DNA of 12,670 nucleotides from an uncultured Oscillospiraceae bacterium (lineage in GTDB: Bacteria; Bacillota; Clostridia; Oscillospirales; Oscillospiraceae): positions 1-12,670 of the forward strand of contig CAAERF010000361.1 of NCBI GenBank assembly GCA_900758315.1. The letters run 5' to 3'. Position numbers and translations under genes: made by a program. The notes under the pieces were generated by a model, which was given only the letters and a program-made list of their open reading frames with translations, made no database searches and had not been told where the DNA came from. This document shows, piece by piece, positions 1-7,083 of this stretch (position 1 is its first letter; every line of letters begins with the position of its first letter).

Positions 1-1
1 C

Positions 2-538
2 CTGTATGGCAACAACGAGGAAGAAACCATTATTCGTGAAATCCGGCGGGACGAGTCCTATGAGGAGGAGATGATTTTCCTGGAGCAGTATTTCTGGGAA
101 AACCATGTTCTTACCAGGACGCCGCCGCCCTATACCGAAGATGGTGATCTGGTGCTTGAAAGCGTGCGCCGGCATACGGGCTCTGCAGATCAGGACGCTC
201 CCGTTGTAACGCTTGATTTGAGCCTGACAGCCAAATTGATGCGCTATCTCCAGCTTCAGGAGCAGAAGAAACTCACGGAAGCGGGCAGCAAAGAGATTGA
301 GGCGGATATGAAGCGGCTGAAGGCGGCGCTGGTCGCAGAAATGGGCAAGAGCTGCAAGGCTGTTTGCCAACAGGATGGGGTGAACTATATTGTCACCTAC
401 AATCCAGTGAGAAAGCCCGGCATTGACAAAGACAATCTGATGCGGCTGAAGCTGGACCACCCTGATATTTACGAGCAGTATGTAACCGTTTCAGAATCCC
501 GAAGGTTCAGTGTGAAAATTGATACCAAGGCGGCATGA
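2..538 (+). CDS. YqaJ-family viral recombinase/exonuclease, C-terminal part (5' partial)
   Basis: The frame is open from base 2, so the start lies left of the window; 178 residues and a TGA stop are visible. The first visible part carries the pattern REIRRDESYEEEM, then FLEQYFWENHV and a PPP turn, which is typical of the region after the nuclease core in YqaJ/lambda-exonuclease-like proteins. The middle is helical and rich in K and E, and the end (near SESRRFSVK) matches the usual C-terminal strand of phage YqaJ proteins. Known family role: 5'-3' digestion of double-stranded DNA ends to give single strands for annealing-type recombination, normally with a single-strand annealing partner. The nuclease active site is outside the window and cannot be checked. 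It is followed at once by the helicase gene, so the two are probably co-transcribed. An internal ATG at 71 is not the likely start, because family sequence continues upstream of it. Confidence 0.82.
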   Translation: MYGNNEEETIIREIRRDESYEEEMIFLEQYFWENHVLTRTPPPYTEDGDLVLESVRRHTGSADQDAPVVTLDLSLTAKLMRYLQLQEQKKLTEAGSKEIEADMKRLKAALVAEMGKSCKAVCQQDGVNYIVTYNPVRKPGIDKDNLMRLKLDHPDIYEQYVTVSESRRFSVKIDTKAA

Positions 539-539
539 G

Positions 540-547
540 AAAGGAGG
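540..547 (+). promoter_or_regulatory. Ribosome binding site favouring a TTG start for the helicase gene
   Basis: AAAGGAGG is a near-perfect anti-16S match and lies 8 nt before an in-frame TTG at 556. It lies inside the reading frame that would begin at the ATG at 535, and that ATG has no comparable site upstream. An ATG at 551 is out of frame and too close to the site. Confidence 0.6.
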
Positions 548-555
548 AAAATGAT

Positions 556-2829
556 TTGATCCATAGAGGAACTTATGATGGGACAATTTACCATAATCCT
601 GCAAATAAGTTCTGCATCATCAGTGTAAAAACTGCGGACAAGGATGTACCTCAAGAAGCCAGGTCTACCCGCCGGCACAAGGATCATCTGATTCGGTTTG
701 TGGCTACCGGCTACGAACTGCCCCGCACAGATGCGGTAGAACTGGAACTGGATGGCGAATGGAAAAAAGGAAAGTATGGGATGCAGCTTCAGGTGGAGCA
801 GTGGCATGAAATTGTCCCTCAAACCAAGAGTGGAGTGGAAGGCTATCTGGCCTCTGGCCTTATCAAAGGCATCGGGCCGGCGCTCGCCAAACAGATCGTA
901 TCACGCTTCGGCGTGGAGACACTGGACATTCTGCAAAATCGCCCGGAGCGGCTGCTGGAGATCAAAGGCATCACGGAGAACAAGCTGGAGGCCATCAAGA
1001 CCTCATATGCAGAGAGCCGGATGCTGCAAGACCTGATGACGCTGCTCTCCCCGTTCAAGATTACACCGAAAACAGCGCAGAAGATTTATCAGTTTTTCGG
1101 CCCGGCCAGCGTGGACATCTTGAAAAAGAGTCCGTTTGAGCTTTGCCAAATATCCGGTTTTGGCTTTTTAAGGGTGGATGCCATCGTTCAGAAAAACGGA
1201 GGCGACCTGCGCGCCCCTATGCGAATCAAAGGCGCCTTGTTCTGGGCGTTGGAGGATAGCAAGGGGAAAAACGGACATTTGTTTTTGACCAGTGAGGCTT
1301 TACAAAAAGAGGCGCTCCAATTACTCAACGCTAAAATCCCTATTCCTTCGCTTCGGCTCCATGCACAAGAGGTCAGCGATGTCCTCGAAGATATGATCCT
1401 GCATGGAGAGGTCGTATCCGTCAAAGGAGGCATTTATCTTCCTCGTGTATTTGCACAAGAGGATGAAACTGCCCGCCGGATTGCGATGCGTGTGGTGGAG
1501 CCTCCCACCCCGGAGAAGATCGAACAAATTTTGGAGCAGGTCAAACGAGAAATCGGACTGGCCCTGTCCTCAAAACAGGAAGCGGCTGTGTATGCAGCCT
1601 ATCGTCACAATCTTTCCATCATCACAGGCTCCCCGGGTACCGGCAAGACAACGGTGCTGAAAACAATTCTGGAGGTTTACCGCCGCCTGCATCCCCAAGG
1701 AGAGATCGCCTTAATGGCGCCGACAGGCAGAGCCAGCCGGCGTATGGCGGAAAGTACCGGGGTTGATAAGGCCAAGACGCTGCACAGCATTTTGGGGCTC
1801 GCCAGCGAGGAAGATGAAATAAAACGCAACAACACCCAAGAGCCGCTTTCGGCCGATTTGATCATTGTGGACGAGTTTTCCATGGTGGATATGTGGCTGG
1901 CAAATAAATTTTTCTCACGCATCAAAGGTGGAGCACGGGTCATTCTTGTCGGAGACCCGGATCAGCTTCCCAGTGTAGGCGCCGGGAATGTGTTCCGTGA
2001 ACTGATTGACTGCGGCCTTATCACCGTGACGGTGCTGGATCAGATTTTCCGTCAGTCCAAGGACAGCCTGATTGCCTACAACGCCAAATTCATTAACGAA
2101 GGCAACACCAAGCTGTACTACGGCCAGGATTTCGTTTTCATGGCAAGCAACAATCAGGCGGAAGCCGCTGAACGAATTGTTGCCCGCTACTGCCGGGAGA
2201 TCGAGGAAAGTGGGATTGACCGGGTGCAGATTCTGTCGCCTTTCCGCTCGGACGGCGCGGCCTCTGCGGAACAGCTCAACGAAGCGATCCGCGAAGTGGT
2301 CAACCCGTTTCGTTCCGCCGAGGAAGAAATCAAAATCGGCGTCAAGGTATTCAGGGTCAATGACCGGATCATGCAGACCAAAAACACTGCCAAGGTATCC
2401 AATGGCGACCTGGGATTCATCCGCTATATCAAAAATGATGAAGATGGAACTCGCGTTGGACTTGACTTCGGTGTGGGCCGTGAGTTGGAGTACGGCATAG
2501 AGGATATGGTCAATCTGGACCTCGCCTACGCCACTACGATTCATAAAGCAATGGGAAGCGAGTACGATACGGTCATTATGCCGCTCTTAAAGGCACATAC
2601 TGTCATGCTCTATCGAAATCTGCTCTACACTGGCATCACCCGCGCAAAAAAGCGTGTGGTGCTCATCGGTCAAAAGCAGGTATTGTTCATGGCAATCCAT
2701 CGCAATGAGATCGGCAAACGCAACACGCTTTTGGGTGAACGCATCCACCTGTACTATAAGGCGTATGCCCGGCGGGCAGGTATCCCCGTTCCGGCGAACT
2801 TGGAAAAAGAATTGAAGCACGCAGGCTAA
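556..2829 (+). CDS. recD2: RecD2-like ATP-dependent DNA helicase (superfamily 1B)
   Basis: The product is 757 residues from a TTG start, or 764 if the ATG at 535, which overlaps the YqaJ stop as ATGA, is used. Known role of RecD2: ATP-driven 5'-3' unwinding of DNA in replication and repair without RecBC. In TTG numbering, an OB-like N-terminal domain spans about 1-90. A helix-hairpin-helix region around 94-150 has the pattern GLIKGIGPALAKQI. The helicase motifs are complete: Walker A GSPGTGKT at 358-365, motif Ia PTGRAS near 389, Walker B DEFS at 439-442 (often DEAS), motif III GDPDQLPS at 466-473, the FRQ motif near 500, a UvrD-like C-terminal segment with TTIHKAMGSE near 660, and motif VI YTGITRAKK near 691-699. 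The length is usual for the family. It sits between YqaJ and a possible annealing protein, which suggests work on recombination intermediates or on element replication. Confidence 0.93.
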   Translation: MIHRGTYDGTIYHNPANKFCIISVKTADKDVPQEARSTRRHKDHLIRFVATGYELPRTDAVELELDGEWKKGKYGMQLQVEQWHEIVPQTKSGVEGYLASGLIKGIGPALAKQIVSRFGVETLDILQNRPERLLEIKGITENKLEAIKTSYAESRMLQDLMTLLSPFKITPKTAQKIYQFFGPASVDILKKSPFELCQISGFGFLRVDAIVQKNGGDLRAPMRIKGALFWALEDSKGKNGHLFLTSEALQKEALQLLNAKIPIPSLRLHAQEVSDVLEDMILHGEVVSVKGGIYLPRVFAQEDETARRIAMRVVEPPTPEKIEQILEQVKREIGLALSSKQEAAVYAAYRHNLSIITGSPGTGKTTVLKTILEVYRRLHPQGEIALMAPTGRASRRMAESTGVDKAKTLHSILGLASEEDEIKRNNTQEPLSADLIIVDEFSMVDMWLANKFFSRIKGGARVILVGDPDQLPSVGAGNVFRELIDCGLITVTVLDQIFRQSKDSLIAYNAKFINEGNTKLYYGQDFVFMASNNQAEAAERIVARYCREIEESGIDRVQILSPFRSDGAASAEQLNEAIREVVNPFRSAEEEIKIGVKVFRVNDRIMQTKNTAKVSNGDLGFIRYIKNDEDGTRVGLDFGVGRELEYGIEDMVNLDLAYATTIHKAMGSEYDTVIMPLLKAHTVMLYRNLLYTGITRAKKRVVLIGQKQVLFMAIHRNEIGKRNTLLGERIHLYYKAYARRAGIPVPANLEKELKHAG

Positions 2830-2897
2830 AAATGTGACGCAAGGTGCAGAAAAACGCCCAGCGTCCCCTATTTATTATACAGGAAGGAGTTTAGAAG

Positions 2898-3962
2898 ATG
2901 AGTGACAACAACAATAATGCAAAAACGATGTACGAGGCCGTTCCTGCCGCTGCGGAACTGAACAAGGTACCGGGGTTCGACCCGCTGAAGTTCCTCCGGC
3001 GTGCCGGGGACTCCATGAAATTGGACTTACCCTATCAGAAACTCTGGTTCCGAATGGCACACCCCAATGGGCGTATGCGTCTGACGGCCATGCGGATCAC
3101 GGAGCAGATGGCGATTTTTGAGGCCAAGGTATTTCTGGACCGCAGTGACGCGGAGCCGTTCAGCGTGAGCGTTGCCCAGCAGACCATGCAGGATAGCAGG
3201 GACTTTGTGAAGGCAGCTCAAAATGAGGCGTTGAGCCAGGCCCTTTCGGACGCCGGATTTGGCATCCAGCTTGTGAGCGCCGACACTCATGCCGCTTCCG
3301 TACAGAAAGCGGCGCCTGTGAGTAAAACGCAGCCCTCTGCCATTACTCCGCCTGTGAGCACTGTGTTGCCGCAGGAGCCCTCCAGCGCCTCGCAGAAGGC
3401 CGCTGTTCTTTCCGAGGGTAATTCCATTTCCGGGGGCACACAAACGCCACAGAGGGCATCTGAAAACGCGGAAACAGCAAGAACGAAGATTCAGCCCGCA
3501 GAAACTCCAGCCAAGGGGCAGAGTTTGCCGGTGAGCCCTACTGCAAACACGGATACACTGCCAGCGGGATTCGCACCAACGGAAGAACAGCCGGAAAACA
3601 GTAAGGCGGCGGAGGAATTACCAATTCATCTCCCTGCGGAGGAACTGCCAGTTCAGCGCCCTGCAGAGGATCTGACGGCCACCAAGGAGGCACAGGAGGT
3701 CCCGGAAGCCGAAATCGTGCAAGAGGCCCCTGCATATACCCCGGATATGCCTGTAGAGGATATTCTGAAGGTGATGACGCTGGAACAGGCACAGGAGGTC
3801 GTTGTGGACAGCGGTGTGTGCCGGGGGCTGACTATTGCAGAAGTGGCGAAGAAGCGGCCTGTCAATCTGCGTTTCTATTTGACTCCGGGCAACAAAAGCA
3901 AGGACAACATCGTTCGGGCTGCCGCCCAGCTGGTCCTCAATTCACTTCAGAAGGCCGGTTGA
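2898..3962 (+). CDS. Conserved element protein, possible single-strand annealing protein with ExoX-like C-terminal domain
   Basis: 354 residues, with GGAAGGAG 8 nt before the ATG. It has three parts. Residues 15-125 form a compact domain with VPGFDPLKFLRR, a segment near 48-80 (LWFRMAHPNGRMRLTAMRI) and NEALSQALSDAGFG at 109-122; that last motif resembles the alpha-helix and glycine turn of Rad52/DUF1071-type annealing proteins. Residues 126-285 are a low-complexity linker rich in P, A, E, S and T, with a short tandem repeat. Residues 285-354 (VEDILKVMTLEQAQEVVV, GVCRGLTIAEVAKKRP, then a helix) resemble the small C-terminal domain found in ExoX-like and phage recombination proteins. I recognise the protein as recurring next to this type of primase in Clostridia elements, but I know of no established function. 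The annealing role is inferred from the motif and the YqaJ/RecD2 neighbours. It could instead bind single-stranded DNA or load another protein. Confidence 0.75.
   Translation: MSDNNNNAKTMYEAVPAAAELNKVPGFDPLKFLRRAGDSMKLDLPYQKLWFRMAHPNGRMRLTAMRITEQMAIFEAKVFLDRSDAEPFSVSVAQQTMQDSRDFVKAAQNEALSQALSDAGFGIQLVSADTHAASVQKAAPVSKTQPSAITPPVSTVLPQEPSSASQKAAVLSEGNSISGGTQTPQRASENAETARTKIQPAETPAKGQSLPVSPTANTDTLPAGFAPTEEQPENSKAAEELPIHLPAEELPVQRPAEDLTATKEAQEVPEAEIVQEAPAYTPDMPVEDILKVMTLEQAQEVVVDSGVCRGLTIAEVAKKRPVNLRFYLTPGNKSKDNIVRAAAQLVLNSLQKAG
3609..3674 (+). repeat. 27-bp in-frame tandem repeat in the linker of the 354-residue protein
   Basis: Two full 27-bp units (3609-3635 and 3636-3662) encode AEELPIHLP and AEELPVQRP, and a partial third unit begins AEDL. 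The repeat lies in the disordered, proline-rich linker, so it most likely arose by slippage and adjusts linker length. Confidence 0.7.
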
Positions 3963-3977
3963 TGCGAAGCCCTGGCT

Positions 3978-4016
3978 CGGGTATGAAGGGAGGAATGACA
4001 AATGGGCTCATACCCG
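3978..4016 (+). promoter_or_regulatory. Inverted repeat enclosing the primase ribosome binding site and start codon
   Basis: CGGGTATGA (3978-3986) pairs perfectly with TCATACCCG (4008-4016), giving 9 bp with a 21-nt loop. The loop contains the ribosome binding site AGGGAGGA (3987-3994) and the ATG (4002-4004). As RNA it could present or mask the start site, or be a binding site for a translational regulator; as DNA it could be an operator. A 9-bp repeat with a loop of this size can occur by chance about once in a window this long, so only its position makes it notable. Confidence 0.4.
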
Positions 4017-5780
4017 GATGAATTTCCTTTCGGCATCATGGAAGTTGTCAATCTATTAAACCTGCGCATCAGGCGTCAACAGGCGAACAGCGTCTATGTG
4101 GACTGCCCGTTCTGCGGTGAGCGCCGGGGACGGATGAATGTCAATTTCGTCAAGAATGTCTGGCGGTGCAACCACTGCGATGCACATGGCGGAATGCTGG
4201 CGCTGTATGCTGAACTTAACCATACGACTACATCCGATGCCTACTGGGAGATTGCAGAAGCTCTGTGTGACAATATCCAAGAGGAACACGCACGCTCCGG
4301 GAATGAAGCCCAACAACGGCCGGCCAGCCCATGCCCTTCAACTTCGGGGGCCTGGGCTGCCCCTGCCGGTCATTCTTCTTCCGAGCGAAAAACAGTACCA
4401 CAGTCGAATAAGGCCAGTCCAGCGGAGATCCACCAGACGCTATCCCTGCTGCTTGCTCAACTTACGCTGCGGCCGGCGCATCGGGAGCATCTGCGCTCCC
4501 CTAAACGCGGGCTGTCTGATGAACAGATTGACGCACTGGGCTTTAAGAGTACCCCACCGCCTTTTCTATGCCGGTCTATTACAGAACGGCTGATCAAGCA
4601 GGGATGCAAGGTGCAGGGAGTGCCGGGCTTTTACCAGGATAACGGTGGACATTGGACTATGGCTTTTTATCAAAAGACAGCCGGCATCCTGATCCCTGCC
4701 ATCGGCTTTGACGGCATGTTGCAGGGATTCCAGATCAAACTGGATATACCGCTGAAAAACAAGGATGATCCGCCGGAAAAGCCGGGAGCAAAATATATCT
4801 GGTTTTCGTCTTCCTCAAAAAAGGGCGGGACAGGATCGGGCAGCCCGGTACATCTGGCAGGAAATCCATCTGCCCGTGTCGTTTATGTGATTGAAGGTCT
4901 TTTGAAGGCAGACATCTCCCATTGTCTGACCGGGCGTACTTTCGCCGCGATTGCCGGCGCCAATAACACCAGTCCGTTGGACTCTATGTTCGCGTTGCTG
5001 GCGCAGAGTGGTACAGAAGAGATTATCGAAGCCCATGACATGGACAAGTACAACAACAAAATGACCATGGCCGGGGCATCCAAAATTTACTTAATGGCGC
5101 AAAAGCACGGCATGAATTGCCGGCGGTTGACTTGGAATCCCAATTATAAAGGGTTTGATGACTGGCAGCTGGCTTTGCGCCAGGGCAGTCAGCGGCAAAA
5201 GGAAATTGAAAAGTTAAGTTTCAAAGAGCAGTATCTGCGCGGGCTGTGCGAGCTGGCCCACATTGAGGACTGCGTGGAACAGTGGCAGCACCGGGCCGAG
5301 CAAGACATCGGACTGACAGAGTATCTGGGGCTGACGGGGGAGGAACATAAAACCTTCCTGTGCGGCGGCCGGGACGCTCTTGCCGCCCTGTTGGAGCCAC
5401 AGCGGCGAAAACAAAGGTTTGTACTTTATCAACTTCAACTGGACGAAGAGAACGCGATCCCATTTGCTTTCAAGGATATTACAGCGTTAAAAGCGGCTGG
5501 TTATGAACAGCCGCCTGCGGCGATGTACTATGTGGTAGGAAGTGGAGAAATCTACTGCCCAGCGGAGGAATCGGATGACGCACTTTTGAAGCGCCTGTTT
5601 GCCGACTGCCGGGAGCGGCTGCCTGAAGGCTGCCGCGGGCGGCCGATGGCGATTTCCGATGTAGTGGAACTGAATCACGGTGCCAAGCGGGCGTATTATT
5701 ATGTAAGCGGACAAGACCAGTTTAGACAAGTAAAGTTTTCCCCTATGCTCGCAAAGAAGGAAATTCCAGAAAAGACATAA
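4002..5780 (+). CDS. Primase-like protein: zinc ribbon, DUF3854 TOPRIM-like domain, C-terminal YodL-like domain
   Basis: 592 residues, with AGGGAGGA 7 nt before the ATG. A CHC2-type zinc ribbon has C35, C38 (CPFC) and C56, C59 (CNHC). A linker spans about 100-140. The DUF3854 region follows: VPGFYQDNGGHW at 207-218, GILIPAIGFDGMLQGFQI at 228-245, then the TOPRIM-like acidic residues in VIEGLLKAD (296-304) and HDMD (345-348), and GFDDW at 384-388. Known role of the family: synthesis of RNA primers, or a primase-related step, for element replication. I see no helicase or AEP polymerase domain. Residues from about 475 to the end carry a YodL-like pattern (YQLQ near 476, YYVVGSGEI near 509, RPMAISDVVEL near 547-557, AYYYV near 564). 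YodL-type domains are common in large Clostridia mobile elements and have no known activity. The acidic residues look intact, so the protein is probably active. Confidence 0.85.
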   Translation: MGSYPDEFPFGIMEVVNLLNLRIRRQQANSVYVDCPFCGERRGRMNVNFVKNVWRCNHCDAHGGMLALYAELNHTTTSDAYWEIAEALCDNIQEEHARSGNEAQQRPASPCPSTSGAWAAPAGHSSSERKTVPQSNKASPAEIHQTLSLLLAQLTLRPAHREHLRSPKRGLSDEQIDALGFKSTPPPFLCRSITERLIKQGCKVQGVPGFYQDNGGHWTMAFYQKTAGILIPAIGFDGMLQGFQIKLDIPLKNKDDPPEKPGAKYIWFSSSSKKGGTGSGSPVHLAGNPSARVVYVIEGLLKADISHCLTGRTFAAIAGANNTSPLDSMFALLAQSGTEEIIEAHDMDKYNNKMTMAGASKIYLMAQKHGMNCRRLTWNPNYKGFDDWQLALRQGSQRQKEIEKLSFKEQYLRGLCELAHIEDCVEQWQHRAEQDIGLTEYLGLTGEEHKTFLCGGRDALAALLEPQRRKQRFVLYQLQLDEENAIPFAFKDITALKAAGYEQPPAAMYYVVGSGEIYCPAEESDDALLKRLFADCRERLPEGCRGRPMAISDVVELNHGAKRAYYYVSGQDQFRQVKFSPMLAKKEIPEKT

Positions 5781-5791
5781 GAGAGGTTTTG

Positions 5792-6043
5792 ATGGTTGTC
5801 GTGAGTGAGACAAAGGAGAGCCAGCTTTTGGCGCTCCTGGAGCAATGCGTCCATCTGGACACTGATGTGCGGCCCCGTAAAGAAAAAGGCTTTTTTACGG
5901 TGACGGTTCCGCCGCCGTGGAACGGTCCGGCGCGCAGGGCGGCTCAAGCAGTGCAGGATCAAATCAAGGAATGGTCAAAGCAATATCCGAATGTGGTGTG
6001 TTACTGCTTTGACAGCTACAGTACATTGGTTTATGTGCTGTAA
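5792..6043 (+). CDS. Small hypothetical protein (83 residues)
   Basis: I do not recognise it. GAGAGG (5781-5786) lies 5 nt before the ATG at 5792; a TTG at 5789 would be only 2 nt away and a GTG at 5801 14 nt away, so the ATG is the best start. The protein has an N-terminal helix (SQLLALLEQC), a basic segment with KEKGFFTVTVPPPW, a second helix (ARRAAQAVQDQIKEWSKQ) and two short strands at the end (NVVCYCFDSYSTLVYVL). It has no signal peptide or membrane segment and looks like a small soluble alpha/beta domain. It starts 11 nt after the primase stop and is followed at once by a terminator, so it is the last gene of the upstream transcription unit. Confidence 0.7.
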   Translation: MVVVSETKESQLLALLEQCVHLDTDVRPRKEKGFFTVTVPPPWNGPARRAAQAVQDQIKEWSKQYPNVVCYCFDSYSTLVYVL

Positions 6044-6054
6044 AACAATGTGAC

Positions 6055-6095
6055 AAAGGCATGGGATGGGCATTGGCCTGTTCCGTGCCTTTTTT
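6055..6095 (+). terminator. Rho-independent terminator between the primase unit and pcfK
   Basis: AAAGGCATGG (6055-6064) pairs with CCGTGCCTTT (6083-6092), giving 10 bp with one G-U pair, around an 18-nt loop. Six T residues (6090-6095) follow the G+C-rich stem. It starts 12 bp after the stop of the 83-residue gene and lies 25 bp before the pcfK ATG, which leaves no room for a full promoter between the hairpin and pcfK. It may therefore act as a partial terminator or attenuator that lowers pcfK-pcfJ expression. Confidence 0.88.
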
Positions 6096-6120
6096 ATGAA
6101 ACAGCAGAAAGGAGATCACT

Positions 6121-7071
6121 ATGGGATATTTTTCAGAAATGGCGCTGAACAAGCAGGAGGAGCTCGGACTTCCCGCAGAACAGGTATCGGCAGGAAACGC
6201 CTTTGAGGATGAGGAAACTTTTGACGAGCTGCCGGTGCCGTCGGCCAGCCGTTCAGCGGCTTCCCCTACCGTGGAAACGCCGCCATCGCCCGCATTTGAT
6301 GCAGACGATGAGGCCGAGGAATTGGAAGACATGAACGGAGACAATGCTTCCGAGGCAGCGGACACGGATGGGGACGATGCCGGTAAAGAGCAGGAGGCGC
6401 CCGCCAAGGCCGATGCAGCCACCGATGCGGACGAGGAAAAACGCCGTGCCGAGCATGAGGCGGCTGAAGCCAAGCGCAAAGCAGAATGGGAAGCCCGACA
6501 GGCTGAAAAGAAAAAGGCCGAGCAGGAGCAGCTGGAGCGTCTGGCCGCGATGAGCGACGACGAGGTGGTGAACGCCTCCATGCAGCGGGTCAGCGCAGAT
6601 ACAGAAAAACTGACCCGGCGCAACATGAAGGAGTGTGTGGCAGAATTTATCCAAACCAAGTGCCTGGAGGATATTGCTTTCGCACGCCTCACCATGCACC
6701 CGCGCAAGTCAATGATCCACTGTTTCCAGTACATCAGCCGCAAGGCGTGGGACTACATTCAGGATGAACTCAAAGCAAGCGGCATTCAGCCAGGTCCGGG
6801 CAGACAAGGGTATGGCTGTGATGTTCCGGACGATTTGTGCTACCAGTGGGCAGAGGACTATTTCCGCGACCCAGACGCCAAAGAGGACCATGAGGAAGAA
6901 GAAAAGTTTGTACCGAACCCATACTATGGAAAAGATTTCGCCAGAACCACCAAAAAGAAGCAGAAGGAAAAGAAAAAGGCAGAAGCCAAACCGAAGCCTG
7001 TGCAGAAGGAAAAGCCTGCCAACGATGGTCAACTATCGCTGCTGGATCTCGGCATGACAAAGGCAGGTTAA
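6121..7071 (+). CDS. pcfK: PcfK-like protein with acidic and coiled-coil N-terminal half
   Basis: 316 residues; GAAAGGAG lies 6 nt before the ATG. Residues 25-100 are very acidic and rich in A, E, D and P, so probably disordered. Residues 103-143 are a charged K/E/A helix, likely a coiled coil. The PcfK-like core spans about 145-255: helices around NMKECVAEFIQTK (168-180), HPRKSMIHCFQYISRKAW (193-210) and the GYGCDVPDDLCYQWAEDYF region (230-248). A lysine-rich segment (274-298) follows, and the C terminus is QLSLLDLG at 304-311, close to the bacterial sliding-clamp-binding peptide. PcfK was named on plasmid pCF10 and has no established biochemical role. It begins the second transcription unit and is followed 12 nt later by the DUF7666-like gene and then pcfJ. 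The N-terminal half is unusually long compared with the small PcfK proteins I recall. Confidence 0.8.
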   Translation: MGYFSEMALNKQEELGLPAEQVSAGNAFEDEETFDELPVPSASRSAASPTVETPPSPAFDADDEAEELEDMNGDNASEAADTDGDDAGKEQEAPAKADAATDADEEKRRAEHEAAEAKRKAEWEARQAEKKKAEQEQLERLAAMSDDEVVNASMQRVSADTEKLTRRNMKECVAEFIQTKCLEDIAFARLTMHPRKSMIHCFQYISRKAWDYIQDELKASGIQPGPGRQGYGCDVPDDLCYQWAEDYFRDPDAKEDHEEEEKFVPNPYYGKDFARTTKKKQKEKKKAEAKPKPVQKEKPANDGQLSLLDLGMTKAG

Positions 7072-7083
7072 GGGGGGTGCAGC

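Noticed and set aside
71..538. Treating the ATG at 71 as the start of a small complete gene
   Set aside because: The frame is open back to base 2 and the upstream residues continue the YqaJ pattern, so the gene is truncated by the window edge.
2830..2897. Possible promoter (TATTAT at 2873-2878) or hairpin (GACGC/GCGTC) before the 354-residue gene
   Set aside because: No -35 hexamer is found at suitable spacing, and the hairpin is only 5 bp with a 20-nt loop. Nothing firm can be claimed beyond the ribosome binding site GGAAGGAG at 2882-2889.
6009..6037. Promoter-like TTGACA with TATGTG at 17-bp spacing
   Set aside because: The -35 is perfect but the -10 matches only three of six bases and the site is inside a coding region, so it is not listed as a feature; it is mentioned in the attenuator finding.
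5964..6743. Minus-strand open frame of 259 codons opposite pcfK, rich in serine and alanine
   Set aside because: The S/A richness is the mirror image of the E/A/D-rich coding of pcfK, and the frame also crosses the terminator.
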